From: Bacteroidia bacterium
GTDB lineage: Bacteria; Bacteroidota; Bacteroidia; SpSt-205
NCBI GenBank assembly: GCA_026413325.1
Contig: JANZYW010000004.1
Span: forward strand, 1 to 62,304
Direction of reading: 5' to 3'
Length of the DNA: 62,304 nucleotides
Shown here: one piece after another, positions 1-9,076 of the stretch
How the letters are laid out: each line of letters begins with the position of its first letter
How positions within the stretch are numbered: the stretch's first letter is position 1
Made by a program: the position numbers and the translations under genes
The notes under the pieces: model-generated
The model's database searches: none
What the model saw: the letters and a program-made list of their open reading frames with translations, nothing else
What the model was told of the DNA's origin: nothing

Positions 1-2418
1 CCCCCCGCCTATACTCGACAAAACCCAGACACCTCTTCTCAACCCGTACTTCGTGTACTAAAAGGAACCTACATACAACTTACCCTTTCCGTTGAAAGTG
101 CGCGAATGTACCGACTGTTTTCTCCCTCTTTGCCACTAGAGAAGGCCTATCCGACCCACTCTTGGAAAGGAACTTTTTTAGCTCTTTCCTCCTCCTCGCA
201 CACACTCTATGTGCAGGACTCCCTCTTTCAAGACTCGCTTACCCTCCGTGTGGAAGTATATCCAGATTATTATCCTTCTGTCCAGCTCTTCTCGGAATGG
301 TTCAACCCAGAGACGTGGGAACAAGGAATCCGTCTCCGTCTCATGGATGACTTTGGCTTCAGCAAAGGAGTCCTTTGGTATCGAATCGTAGAAGGAGCCA
401 CGCCCGCTCGTGCCCAAGAAAAATACCAAGCTCTACCCCTTGCCATCTCCTCGGATGCAACCCAAGAACGCCTTATGACACTCTCTTGGCCAAGCATGGG
501 TATCCAGCCAGGAGATAAAGTTGAATACTTCGTAGAAGTGTGGGATAATGATTTGATCAGTGGGCCGAAGGCAAGCCGTAGCATCGCATACACATTAGAA
601 CCCTTAGACGAGCCCGCTAAACAAGAGATTTTTGCTGATTTACAAGACTCTCTTTTTCGAGAGCTCCTTTCTGTACAGAGAGCTTTAGAAAAACTCCTCT
701 TAGAGAAGGAAGACCTACAGAAAGCGCAGCGCTCCACCACCGCCTTATCAGAAAAGTTTCGTTCCCTCCGAAGCGAACTTCGCTCTCTACAGCGACTGGC
801 TGCGGAGCAGCAGCTCTATACGCCTGAGCTTCTCGAGCAGGTACGACAGCTCCAGAAGCTATTAGATGCAATGGATCCGCAAAAGCCCGAACAGCTTCTC
901 TCTCAGCTTCTGCAGCAGCAGACCGACTCTGCCAAAGCCGCCCAGCTCCAAGAAGAGCTGGAAAGAGCCTACCGGGAGTGGCAAGAGAAGATGGCTCGCT
1001 TTGAGGCACTCTTACCCGCCTACCAGCAGCAGCGGCGCTTAGAAGAGCTTATGACACGCCTCTCTGAAATGGCCGAGAGCGAAAAAAGACTAAGTACTTT
1101 GCCTGACTCTCTTCAGCATCAGCCAGCGGCTCAGTCTCTTCAACAGCGCCTCCTCCAGGACACTCGACAACTTTCCCGACAAGTCGACTCTCTTCGAGGG
1201 CTGGCATCTCCTTCTCCCCTACAGGATAGCATGGAAAAGGCCCTCCAACATCTCCAAGATGCAATGCATTCTATGCAGAAAGCGCTTCAGGAAATGCAAA
1301 GAACCGAGGGAAAGCCCCAAGAAGACCAGAAAAGAGCAGCTGAGGCGCTGGAGCAAGCGCTCTCTACAATGGATGGAGGAGCGCAGCAAGAGCAAGCGGA
1401 TGAAGAAGCAGAAGCTTACGAGGCACTTCGTCTCCTCCTCAAAGGAATACTCTCCCTCTCTTTCCGTCAAGAAGCTGTAAGAAAAAAGACTCAAGAAAGT
1501 GCCTCCTTTACTGGCATCGCCCAGACGATTATCCGCGACCAAAATGCTATTCGACGAGATTACCAGCAAATACACGACAGCCTATTTGCCTTGGCGAACC
1601 GCTCTCCTGTGCTGGAGGAGGCACTACTCGATCTGCTCCGTGACCTGGAGAAATACTTTCAAGGACTTACTTTTTACCAGTCGGAACTGCTTCTCAGGCG
1701 TCAGCAATACATCTTGCAAGGGCTCAACCGATTGGCCAACCTCATGACAGAGCTCTTAGCCCAGCTGGAAGAAAATCAAAGGAACCGGCAAGCAGGCGGT
1801 GGAGCATGTCAACGTTCTTTTAAAGTGCGGAGAAAGGGAGCTACAGGTCGTCCCTCTCCCTCGAAAAATTCTGCTCAAGGACAGTCTCCTACTCCTCAAA
1901 GCACGCCCCGCCAGGGCCCCATACCCTCCCTACAACAGCTTCAGCATCAGCTCAACGAATCTCTTCAGCGTGCCCTCACCCCGAATCCCGCTTCTGAAAA
2001 CCCTGGTGGTACCCTTTCTCCAGAAGAGCGGGCTCGCCTTTCTGCCCAACAGGAGCTTATCCGTCTGCGCCTTCAAGAATGGCTGCAGCAGCATCCAGGG
2101 GACGCTGGACAGCTTCAAAACCTCATCGAGGAGATGCAAAAAGCAGAGAAAGATATTCTTGGAGGCGCTCTGACCCGAGAGCGGCTTCTCCGCCAGCAGC
2201 AGATCCTCACCCGCCTCCTGGACTACGAGCGTTCGCAGCAGGAAAGAGAGTTAGAACCGACACGAGAGTCTCGCACTGCCCGACAGTTCTTCGAACGCAC
2301 CACTGGCATTTACCCCCTTCCGACCCTTCCCCTCCCCCCTGCTCCTGCCCTTCGCACCACCTGGATCTATCAGCCCTCTTATCAGAATCTCATTGAACGG
2401 TATTTCTACCACCCATGA
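1..2418 (+). CDS. DUF4175 family coiled-coil protein, 5' truncated by window edge
   Basis: The reading frame is open from base 1, so the listed Met at 106 is internal and the gene begins left of the window. The visible part starts with beta-rich segments carrying the motifs RLMDDFGFSKG and EYFVEVWDND, typical of the Bacteroidota DUF4175 family. A very long Gln/Glu/Leu/Arg-rich region predicted as coiled coil follows, then a Pro/Ser-rich stretch, another helical region and a conserved-looking tail (RESRTARQFFE, YQNLIERYF). The family usually has N-terminal membrane segments, which would lie outside the window. Its function is unknown; a structural or envelope role is only a guess. The stop overlaps the next start by 4 nt, so it is coupled to the anti-sigma-type ATPase. 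Confidence 0.8.
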   Translation, partial: PPAYTRQNPDTSSQPVLRVLKGTYIQLTLSVESARMYRLFSPSLPLEKAYPTHSWKGTFLALSSSSHTLYVQDSLFQDSLTLRVEVYPDYYPSVQLFSEWFNPETWEQGIRLRLMDDFGFSKGVLWYRIVEGATPARAQEKYQALPLAISSDATQERLMTLSWPSMGIQPGDKVEYFVEVWDNDLISGPKASRSIAYTLEPLDEPAKQEIFADLQDSLFRELLSVQRALEKLLLEKEDLQKAQRSTTALSEKFRSLRSELRSLQRLAAEQQLYTPELLEQVRQLQKLLDAMDPQKPEQLLSQLLQQQTDSAKAAQLQEELERAYREWQEKMARFEALLPAYQQQRRLEELMTRLSEMAESEKRLSTLPDSLQHQPAAQSLQQRLLQDTRQLSRQVDSLRGLASPSPLQDSMEKALQHLQDAMHSMQKALQEMQRTEGKPQEDQKRAAEALEQALSTMDGGAQQEQADEEAEAYEALRLLLKGILSLSFRQEAVRKKTQESASFTGIAQTIIRDQNAIRRDYQQIHDSLFALANRSPVLEEALLDLLRDLEKYFQGLTFYQSELLLRRQQYILQGLNRLANLMTELLAQLEENQRNRQAGGGACQRSFKVRRKGATGRPSPSKNSAQGQSPTPQSTPRQGPIPSLQQLQHQLNESLQRALTPNPASENPGGTLSPEERARLSAQQELIRLRLQEWLQQHPGDAGQLQNLIEEMQKAEKDILGGALTRERLLRQQQILTRLLDYERSQQERELEPTRESRTARQFFERTTGIYPLPTLPLPPAPALRTTWIYQPSYQNLIERYFYHP

Positions 2419-2855
2419 ACCGTCCCTTGACCCAAGAAGAATTTTACTTTGAGGAGACCCTTCGAAGTCACGTCGATGAGTTGATTCGAATGGAAGGCAT
2501 CCTTTTGCAAATCGCCAAACAGATTGGACTTTCTGAGGAACGGGTGCCGCTGTTTATCGTAGCAGTGACGGAGGCTCTCAGCAATGCTATTCTGCACGGA
2601 AACCGCCAAGACCCCCAAAAACAGGTTCGTATTCGGTTTCGATATGTCTCCTCTTCGATACGGCCTGGCGGGAAGCTCCTTGTAGAAGTACGTGACGAAG
2701 GAACAGGGTTCGATCCCTCAAGCTTGCCAGATCCCACGGAGGAAGATAATCTCCTGCGGGAATCGGGACGAGGCATATTCCTGATGCGAAACTTGGCGGA
2801 TGGCATCGAATTCAAAGAAGGGGGTCGCTGCGTAGAACTGCGATTTGACCTGTGA
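2415..2855 (+). CDS. Anti-sigma-factor-type serine/threonine kinase (HATPase_c, RsbW/SpoIIAB-like)
   Basis: A 146-aa single-domain GHKL ATPase. The N box is seen as EALSNAILHGN, the G1 box as DEGTGFD and the G2 box as GRGIFLMR. There is no histidine-phosphorylation domain or membrane segment, so this is the soluble RsbW/SpoIIAB type rather than a sensor kinase. Relatives bind a sigma factor or phosphorylate a STAS anti-anti-sigma protein, countered by PP2C/SpoIIE phosphatases. No STAS or sigma gene lies beside it, but a SpoIIE phosphatase is encoded at 28585-30852. Start and stop overlap both neighbours by 4 nt. Biochemical class is clear; the partner is unknown. Confidence 0.85.
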   Translation: MNRPLTQEEFYFEETLRSHVDELIRMEGILLQIAKQIGLSEERVPLFIVAVTEALSNAILHGNRQDPQKQVRIRFRYVSSSIRPGGKLLVEVRDEGTGFDPSSLPDPTEEDNLLRESGRGIFLMRNLADGIEFKEGGRCVELRFDL

Positions 2856-3304
2856 TCACCTTTGGGTACGACCCTTCTCTTCGCCCGTGGAGGGTACGTA
2901 AAGCTCATCAACACAAAAAATGGCTGCTCGCCTGCAAAGAGGCGCTCGCCCCCTCCCAAAAGCGACCCTTTGTCCTCTTCTATCACTTCATACCTATCGA
3001 AAGGATGTGCGCTCTACACCATCAGTTTTTGGGAGAGGCGGATCCCACTGACATACTGACCTTTTCCTATCCCACCGATCCCACAGCCCCGATGGAAGAG
3101 GTGGAAATCTACATCGCCCCCTCTCAAGTGCGAGAACAAGCTGCTTTCTATGGTGTTTCTTTTGCAGAAGAGCTTCGACGGGTTATGGCTCATGGCCTCC
3201 TCCACTGGCTCGGCTGGGATGACCGCGACAACGCATCTCTGACCGCCATGCGAGAAGCGGAGGAGTTTTGTTTACGTCTTTGGCAAACTTCGTGTTTCAC
3301 ATGA
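2852..3304 (+). CDS. ybeY: Endoribonuclease YbeY (rRNA maturation factor)
   Basis: A 150-aa UPF0054 protein. The metal site is visible as HGLLHWLGWDDRD: the first two His of the family H-x3-H-x5-H are kept, and the third position is Asp, as I recall for other Bacteroidota. The segment DPTDILTFSY is also typical. YbeY acts in 16S rRNA 3' maturation and ribosome quality control. The start is GTG at 2852, overlapping the previous TGA; its own stop overlaps the mnmG ATG. DUF4175, ATPase, ybeY and mnmG in this order is, from memory, a recurrent Bacteroidota arrangement. Confidence 0.93.
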   Translation: MITFGYDPSLRPWRVRKAHQHKKWLLACKEALAPSQKRPFVLFYHFIPIERMCALHHQFLGEADPTDILTFSYPTDPTAPMEEVEIYIAPSQVREQAAFYGVSFAEELRRVMAHGLLHWLGWDDRDNASLTAMREAEEFCLRLWQTSCFT

Positions 3305-5178
3305 AACAATCTGCGCCTGACTTTGATGTTATCGTAGTGGGAGCGGGACACGCCGGGAATGAAGCTGCGGCAGCCGCTGCTCGACTCGGATGCCGCACAT
3401 TGCTGGTTACTCTGGACATGACTAAGATCGGACAAATGTCATGCAATCCTGCGATGGGAGGGATCGCAAAGGGGCAGCTGATACGGGAAATAGACGCCCT
3501 CGGTGGACTCTCTGGGATCATCACCGATGAAAGCATGATACAGTTTCGGATGCTCAACCGATCAAAAGGCCCCGCTCTGTGGAGTCCTCGAGCGCAGAAC
3601 GACCGAGCCCTTTTTGCAGCCCGATGGAGATGGCACTTAGAGCAGCTCCCCACCCTCTTTTTCTGGCAGGATGCCGTGACAGGGCTCCTACTCACCCCAA
3701 ACAAAAGGCGGGTTATGGGGGTGCATACCCGAACAGGAAAAACCTTCTCCGCCCAGGCAGTCATCCTCACAAACGGAACTTTTCTCGGTGGCGTAATCCA
3801 CATCGGCCTCTCCCAGCAGCCCGGTGGTCGGATCGGAGAAAGTGCCAGCTATGGCCTGACAGACCAGCTCAAAGCCTTAGGCTTTGAAGCAGGACGAATG
3901 AAAACAGGGACCCCTCCTCGCCTCGACGGTAGATCATTAGACTATACTCGAATGGAGATCCAACCTGGAGACGACCCTCCAGGTAAATTTTCCTATGAAG
4001 AGACACCTCCGCTTACGGATCAACTCCCTTGCTGGATCACCTACACCAATCCCAAAGTACATGAAATCCTCAGTCAAGGTTTCACTGAGTCTCCTCTCTT
4101 TACAGGGGTCATCCAAGGCATTGGCCCCCGATACTGCCCATCCATCGAGGACAAGGTGGTCCGCTTCGCAGAAAGAGAGCGGCATCAGCTTTTCATCGAA
4201 CCAGAAGGACGCTCCACAGTCGAAGTGTATCTCAACGGCTTCTCTTCCTCTCTCCCAGAAAAAGTACAAGCAGAAGCCCTTCGCCATATCCCCGGCTTAG
4301 AAAACGCACGGATGTTTCGACCTGGCTATGCTATTGAGTATGATTTTTTCCCCCCCTATCAGCTGAAACCAACCCTGGAAACCCATCTGATCGAAAATCT
4401 CTTCTTCGCAGGACAGATTAATGGCACCACCGGCTATGAAGAAGCCGCCGCACAAGGCATCATCGCAGGCATGAACGCCGCTGCCAAAGTAAAGGGGCTA
4501 CCCCCCTTCACCCTCAGAAGAGACGAAGCATACATCGGAGTCCTCATCGACGACCTGATTACCAAAGGCGTCGATGAGCCCTATCGAATGTTCACTTCAC
4601 GGGCCGAGTTTCGCCTTCTTCTCCGCCAGGACAATGCAGACCTCCGACTGACAGAAAAAAGCTATCGATTCGGCCTCGCTTCCGAAAGTCGATATCAGAA
4701 AACCCAAGCTCGGAAAGCCCAGGTTGACCAGCTTATCCGATTCCTTGAACAAACAAAAGTCAGCCCCGAGGAAATCAATAGATGGCTGGAGCAAAGAGGA
4801 GAGAGTCCTCTTCAACAAAAAACGGCATTAGCTACCCTCCTTCTGCGACCTAAGTTATCGCTTTCAGCCCTTTCTGAGGTCCATGAACAACTGCGTAGAC
4901 TGATACAAACGCTCGAGCCTACAGCCGTACAAACTGCAGAAATCGAAATGCGCTACGGAGGCTATATCGAAAAAGAACGTGCCCAGGCAGAAAAGCTGCT
5001 TCGATTAGAAGAAATACCCCTTCCAGAAAGCTTCGACTACACACAACTGCGGTCACTCTCCTTCGAGGCAAGAGAAAAACTCATGAAATACCGCCCCCGC
5101 ACCATCCGACAGGCCAGTCAGATAAGCGGAGTGAGTCCGGCCGATATCGCTGCCCTTTTGACCTACTTAGGCCGATGA
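3301..5178 (+). CDS. mnmG: tRNA uridine-5-carboxymethylaminomethyl modification enzyme MnmG (GidA)
   Basis: The 625-aa product has full family length. FAD is bound by VVGAGHAG near the N-terminus. SCNPAMGGIAKG and TGTPPRLDGRS are GidA signatures, and the helical C-terminal domain ends in RQASQISGVSPADI, the usual MnmE-contact region. With MnmE it modifies U34 of tRNAs reading NNA/NNG codons, using methylene-THF. The ORF track starts at TTG 3268, but ATG 3301 overlaps the ybeY stop by 4 nt and begins just before the FAD motif, so it is preferred. The stop overlaps the next ATG in the same way. Confidence 0.97.
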   Translation: MKQSAPDFDVIVVGAGHAGNEAAAAAARLGCRTLLVTLDMTKIGQMSCNPAMGGIAKGQLIREIDALGGLSGIITDESMIQFRMLNRSKGPALWSPRAQNDRALFAARWRWHLEQLPTLFFWQDAVTGLLLTPNKRRVMGVHTRTGKTFSAQAVILTNGTFLGGVIHIGLSQQPGGRIGESASYGLTDQLKALGFEAGRMKTGTPPRLDGRSLDYTRMEIQPGDDPPGKFSYEETPPLTDQLPCWITYTNPKVHEILSQGFTESPLFTGVIQGIGPRYCPSIEDKVVRFAERERHQLFIEPEGRSTVEVYLNGFSSSLPEKVQAEALRHIPGLENARMFRPGYAIEYDFFPPYQLKPTLETHLIENLFFAGQINGTTGYEEAAAQGIIAGMNAAAKVKGLPPFTLRRDEAYIGVLIDDLITKGVDEPYRMFTSRAEFRLLLRQDNADLRLTEKSYRFGLASESRYQKTQARKAQVDQLIRFLEQTKVSPEEINRWLEQRGESPLQQKTALATLLLRPKLSLSALSEVHEQLRRLIQTLEPTAVQTAEIEMRYGGYIEKERAQAEKLLRLEEIPLPESFDYTQLRSLSFEAREKLMKYRPRTIRQASQISGVSPADIAALLTYLGR

Positions 5179-6455
5179 CTCTTTTCACCCAAAGGGCTAC
5201 CCCTGAACAGAACTCTACCTCTTTCTTGTACAGCTGGCCGAGTCGGAAAAAGCGGCCGCTTGCCTTCTCTTTCCTTCATGCCGCTCAGCTTTTTCTCTTT
5301 CTTCTCTCCCCCCTCTGGAGCCAAACCAAGGACCTCACTGCAGAGAGAAAACGCCTCGAACGAAGAAGACAACAGATAGAAGTCGAGCTGAAACAGACAC
5401 AAAGCCTACTCCAACAAACCCGAACAGAAAAAAAGAGGTCCCTCACCGAGTTATCTCTCCTGCGTAGACAGATTGCTCTTCGAGAAAAGCTTCTCTACAG
5501 CATCCAACAAGAACTAACCCTACTGGACCAAGATATCTACCAACTCGCCAGTGTAAACCAGGCTTTGGAAAAAGACCTGCGCCGACTTTACCGAAGCTAC
5601 CTTTGGACTCTTTACCTCTTAGAAAAAACCCAACGGCAAATGAACCCCTGGATTTGGATACTGAGCGCGGAATCTTTCCAGCAAGCCTACGGAAGACTTT
5701 TTTATTTTCGAGCTGTCTCTCGATTCCGGGAAGAGCAGCTTCGACTTATAGACCGGACCCGTCGTTTCTTAGGTGGACGCACCGAAGCCCTTCGGCGAAA
5801 TCGAGAAGAAAAAACCCGCCTTTTGCTCCTCTACTCGGAGCAAGCTCAAGCCCTGCAGCGAAGCCGAGCCGAAAAAAAGGCCTTATATCAAGAACTGCGA
5901 AATAAAGAGCAAACCTACCGTCAACGCTTAGCTCAGTCCCGATATGAGCTCCAGCAAATCCAAAAAAGAATAGATGAACTCATCCGGATTGAAGTAGAAC
6001 AGACACAAAGGGCGCTCTCTGCTGCTGAAAAGCGGATCGCAGGCGCCTTCGAACAAAACAAAGGTAACCTCCCTTGGCCCCTCGCTTCTGATAAAGCAGT
6101 CGTAACGAGCCCTTTCGGAACGGTAGAAGACGAAAGTGGAGGCCTGATTACCAATCATGGCGTGTACTTAGCCGGGCCCCCAGAAGCAGAGGTTCGAGCC
6201 GTATTTTCCGGAAAAGTTACCGCTGTGACAACTATCCCTGGTCAAGGAAAAGTCATTATCCTTCAACACGGGCCTTATAGGACCGTATATGCTCGACTCA
6301 AAGAAGCCTTTGTTCAACCCGGTCAAAGCGTATCTATCCTGACACCTATCGGCCGACTGGGCGGAGGAGCTGAAAATGAACCTCCTCAACTCTATTTTCT
6401 CATCTATAAAGGGAAAACGCCTATCAACCCCTTAGAGTGGGTAGCCGGCCGGTAA
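5175..6455 (+). CDS. EnvC-like murein hydrolase activator (coiled coil plus degenerate LytM/M23 domain)
   Basis: A 426-aa protein with a hydrophobic, signal-peptide-like stretch near residues 30-50, a long Arg/Glu/Gln-rich coiled coil (about 55-300), and a C-terminal LytM fold (about 310-425). The zinc ligands of active M23 peptidases are mostly missing: the first motif reads NHGVYLA instead of HxGxD, and the HLHFE position reads PQLYFLI. This matches EnvC-type proteins, which activate N-acetylmuramoyl amidases at division rather than cut peptidoglycan themselves. Known for E. coli EnvC; inferred here. It is coupled to mnmG by a 4-nt overlap and overlaps prmC by 19 nt. An active M23 enzyme is encoded separately at 48415. 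Confidence 0.85.
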   Translation: MTLFTQRATPEQNSTSFLYSWPSRKKRPLAFSFLHAAQLFLFLLSPLWSQTKDLTAERKRLERRRQQIEVELKQTQSLLQQTRTEKKRSLTELSLLRRQIALREKLLYSIQQELTLLDQDIYQLASVNQALEKDLRRLYRSYLWTLYLLEKTQRQMNPWIWILSAESFQQAYGRLFYFRAVSRFREEQLRLIDRTRRFLGGRTEALRRNREEKTRLLLLYSEQAQALQRSRAEKKALYQELRNKEQTYRQRLAQSRYELQQIQKRIDELIRIEVEQTQRALSAAEKRIAGAFEQNKGNLPWPLASDKAVVTSPFGTVEDESGGLITNHGVYLAGPPEAEVRAVFSGKVTAVTTIPGQGKVIILQHGPYRTVYARLKEAFVQPGQSVSILTPIGRLGGGAENEPPQLYFLIYKGKTPINPLEWVAGR

Positions 6456-7321
6456 CCCTGGCAACTCTACGCCAAGAAACCCTTTCTGCGCTCCTCTCTC
6501 TCTATAGTCCAGAGGAAGCATCCAGCCTTGTACGCCGTCTATTCCATCACTTCTTCCCAGAATGGGAAAAACAGTGGCTCCTCTCGCGCGGAGAAAAAGA
6601 AGTGCCATCTTCTCTCCTGCCGCTCTGGAAAGAGGCTGTACATCGTCTCCTCGCTCGGGAGCCACTGGCATATGTGCTGGGAAAAACACAGTTTCTCTCC
6701 CTCGAGCTACTCATCCAACCAGGAGTATTTATCCCCCGTCCAGAAACGGAAGAATGGGCGATTTGGGTTGCAGAGCAAATCCGCACTTCCCCACCCCGAA
6801 ACATTTTGGATATCGGAACGGGCTCAGGGGCATTAGCGATTTTTATGAAAAAAACTTTTCCAAGTAGTGATGTATATGCGATTGACAAAAGCTCTTTAGC
6901 ATTACATATAGCAGAAAAAAATGCAGAAAAAAACGAAGCAAGGATCCATTTGTCTAAGATAGATTTTGGAAAAGAACCCTTCCCCTCTACATGGCCTGCT
7001 GAATGGGATCTCATTCTCTCCAATCCTCCCTATATCCCTTGGTCTGCCTACGTAGAAACTGCACCAGAGGTTCGATTGTATGAGCCACCGGAAGCTTTAT
7101 TTTGTGAAGGGCTTTCCCCCACGATAGATATCCTCCGATTCTGTAAAGAGAACCTTGCTCCCGCTGGAATGGGGGTAGTAGAGATATTCCCATCTCACGC
7201 TCTTGCCTTGCAGAAAGCCTGTGGTGAAATAGGTATATCGCTCGTGACCGTGTATCGAGACAGCTGGGATAGAGAAAGATGGCTGGTATATGACAAAAGG
7301 AGGATGCCTTCCGTCAGGTGA
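6437..7321 (+). CDS. prmC: Peptide chain release factor N5-glutamine methyltransferase PrmC
   Basis: A 294-aa Rossmann methyltransferase that modifies the Gln of the GGQ motif in RF1 and RF2. It has the helical N-terminal domain with EPLAYVLGKTQF and IPRPETE, the SAM site DIGTGSGALAI and the catalytic SNPPYIP. The GTG start at 6437 lies inside the end of the EnvC-like gene. It is the last gene of the plus-strand run that enters from the left edge. The region around 6830-6960 is noticeably A-rich compared with its flanks, but the frame is intact. Confidence 0.95.
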   Translation: MGSRPVTLATLRQETLSALLSLYSPEEASSLVRRLFHHFFPEWEKQWLLSRGEKEVPSSLLPLWKEAVHRLLAREPLAYVLGKTQFLSLELLIQPGVFIPRPETEEWAIWVAEQIRTSPPRNILDIGTGSGALAIFMKKTFPSSDVYAIDKSSLALHIAEKNAEKNEARIHLSKIDFGKEPFPSTWPAEWDLILSNPPYIPWSAYVETAPEVRLYEPPEALFCEGLSPTIDILRFCKENLAPAGMGVVEIFPSHALALQKACGEIGISLVTVYRDSWDRERWLVYDKRRMPSVR

Positions 7322-7380
7322 ACCTTAGTGGCCGGCTGCTTTGCTCTGTTTCCATGAGAGAAGGAAAGCCCTTTTCTTCC

Positions 7381-7388
7381 TATCTTTG
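7381..7388 (+). promoter_or_regulatory. Bacteroidota -7 element (TATCTTTG) for tRNA-Pro
   Basis: Exact TAnnTTTG match ending 9 nt before the first base of the mature tRNA, which places transcription start a few bases upstream of the tRNA 5' end. Confidence 0.75.
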
Positions 7389-7397
7389 CCGCCTCCT

Positions 7398-7471
7398 CGG
7401 GGAGTAGCTCAGCCCGGCAGAGCACTAGTTTAGGGGACTAGGGGTCGTGGGTTCAAATCCCGCCTCCCCGA
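7398..7471 (+). tRNA. tRNA-Pro, anticodon AGG
   Basis: A complete 74-nt cloverleaf can be drawn by hand. The acceptor CGGGGAG/CTCCCCG has 7 perfect pairs. The D arm is GCTC/GAGC, the anticodon stem CTAGT/ACTAG with loop TTAGGGG, the variable loop GGGTC, and the T arm GTGGG/CCCGC with loop TTCAAAT. The discriminator is A73 and CCA is not encoded. The loop gives anticodon AGG (positions 34-36) followed by G37. The C1:G72 pair and A73 are prokaryotic tRNA-Pro identity elements, agreeing with proline. A34 is rare in bacterial tRNAs outside tRNA-Arg(ACG); GGG would be usual here. It stands alone between prmC and aceB with its own promoter. Confidence 0.93.
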
Positions 7472-7535
7472 CGAGGATAGAGCAAAGGAGCTGTACGCCT
7501 TGCTTGTCCACCTCTCGCAGATGGGCTTTGATGGT

Positions 7536-7543
7536 TACATTTG
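7536..7543 (+). promoter_or_regulatory. -7 element (TACATTTG) of the glyoxylate-shunt operon
   Basis: Exact TAnnTTTG match ending 6 nt before GTG 7550. The TTG at 7541 offered by the ORF track as start is part of this element, so GTG 7550 is the better start and the mRNA is probably leaderless. Confidence 0.7.
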
Positions 7544-7549
7544 CGCCCC

Positions 7550-9076
7550 GTGAGTGCCCATTCTTCATCCATAACGCTTCTACCCCCTCCCCTTCAGCAG
7601 CTCCTTCGCCAGCTGCATGAGAGATGGGAGACGGAACGCCAAAAGTGCATCGAGCAACGAAAAAAATTCCAAAAGGACCTCCCCTCTCCATCGGAGAGCA
7701 TTCGAAAAAGCGAATGGCGGGTGCGCCCCCTTCCCCCAACTCTTCTCAAACGACACGTAGAGATAACTGGACCGGCTGAGCCTAAGATTCTCATTCACGC
7801 ACTTCATTCCGGGGCAGATGCCTTCATGGCAGATTTAGAAGACGCTTTTACTCCCTTTTGGGAAAATCAGCTAAGCGCCCAAGAAGCCCTTTATCACGCC
7901 AGTAGAGGAACGCTTCGCTATGAAAGCCCCGAGGGAAAACTCTATCAGCTCGATCCTGCCTATACCACACTCCTTTTGGTACGCCCCAGAGGGCTTCATC
8001 TGATAGAGAAGCATTACCGAATACATGGAAATCCTATTTCTGCCACATTCTTTGACCTTGCGGTATATTTATATCATAACACAGAACCCCTTCTCAAGCG
8101 AGGAGCAGGACCGTATCTCTACCTTCCCAAAATAGAGTCTCGGCAGGAAGCTCGCCTCCTCGCCGATGTCCTTACCTTCTGTGAAGAGTTTCTAAAACTT
8201 CCCCTTGGTACGGTCCGGGTAACGCTCTTGATAGAAACCTTTCCCGCAGCCTTTCAAATGGAAGAAATCCTGTATGAGTTCCGAGAGCACGCCGCAGGCC
8301 TAAATGCCGGACGATGGGATTATCTCTTCAGCCTCATCAAGACCTATCAGCATCAGCGAGCGTTCGCCCTTCCGGAAAGAGAAAAGCTCACCATGGATCA
8401 ACCTTTTCTCAGGGCCTACGCAGAAGAGGTCGTCCGTGCTGCTCATAAAAGAGGAGCTTTAGCCATCGGCGGAATGTCTGCCTTCATTCCAGATCGCAAA
8501 AACCCGGAGCTCAACGCATTTGCCTTGGAACAGGTGCGGAAAGACAAGGCTCGAGAGATTGCACAAGGTTATGATGGGGCATGGGTCGCACACCCAGACC
8601 TCGTGCCGATCGTAAAGAACCTATTCGAAGAAATGCTACAGGGTCGACCCAACCAAGGCGAATTTTCCCCGTCTTCAGCACTTGAGAAAGAAAAGCTCAC
8701 GGTTTTCCCCAGCCCAGAAGAAGGGCTCATCTCTTCCGAAGGGATACAACGAAACATAGAAGTGGCTCTCCTGTATCTCTCCGCTTGGCTGAAGGGGCAA
8801 GGAGCTGTTGCGCTTTTTCATTTGATGGAAGATGCGGCGACAGCAGAAATCTCACGGTCTCAACTATGGCAGTGGTTGCACTCCTCCCTTGCCCTTAGAG
8901 TTCGAGAGACACAAGAACCCATATCAATAGTCCTATACGAGACGCTCATAGAAAACGCTCAAAGAAAATTCCCACATATATCAAAAGAAGCATCTTCCCT
9001 TCTAAGAGATCTCGTTTATAGCCCATCTTTTATTCCTTTCTTTACGAGTTATGCTTACAAACGATACGTACCCTAA
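7550..9076 (+). CDS. aceB: Malate synthase A
   Basis: A 508-aa glyoxylate-shunt enzyme condensing glyoxylate and acetyl-CoA to malate. Class-A signatures run the whole length: RRVEITGP-like [64 protein letters not shown], and [17 protein letters not shown], which carries the catalytic Asp. The start is placed at GTG 7550, 6 nt after the -7 element. The C-terminus overlaps aceA by 26 nt, so the two shunt enzymes are co-transcribed and probably translationally coupled. Together they allow growth on acetate or fatty acids. Confidence 0.96.
   Translation: MSAHSSSITLLPPPLQQLLRQLHERWETERQKCIEQRKKFQKDLPSPSESIRKSEWRVRPLPPTLLKRHVEITGPAEPKILIHALHSGADAFMADLEDAFTPFWENQLSAQEALYHASRGTLRYESPEGKLYQLDPAYTTLLLVRPRGLHLIEKHYRIHGNPISATFFDLAVYLYHNTEPLLKRGAGPYLYLPKIESRQEARLLADVLTFCEEFLKLPLGTVRVTLLIETFPAAFQMEEILYEFREHAAGLNAGRWDYLFSLIKTYQHQRAFALPEREKLTMDQPFLRAYAEEVVRAAHKRGALAIGGMSAFIPDRKNPELNAFALEQVRKDKAREIAQGYDGAWVAHPDLVPIVKNLFEEMLQGRPNQGEFSPSSALEKEKLTVFPSPEEGLISSEGIQRNIEVALLYLSAWLKGQGAVALFHLMEDAATAEISRSQLWQWLHSSLALRVRETQEPISIVLYETLIENAQRKFPHISKEASSLLRDLVYSPSFIPFFTSYAYKRYVP

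Noticed and set aside
1780-1870. Possible frameshift in the DUF4175 gene (Gly/Cys/Arg-rich patch)
   Set aside because: The frame continues with coherent family sequence on both sides, and a low-complexity Pro/Gly/Cys linker is normal in this family.
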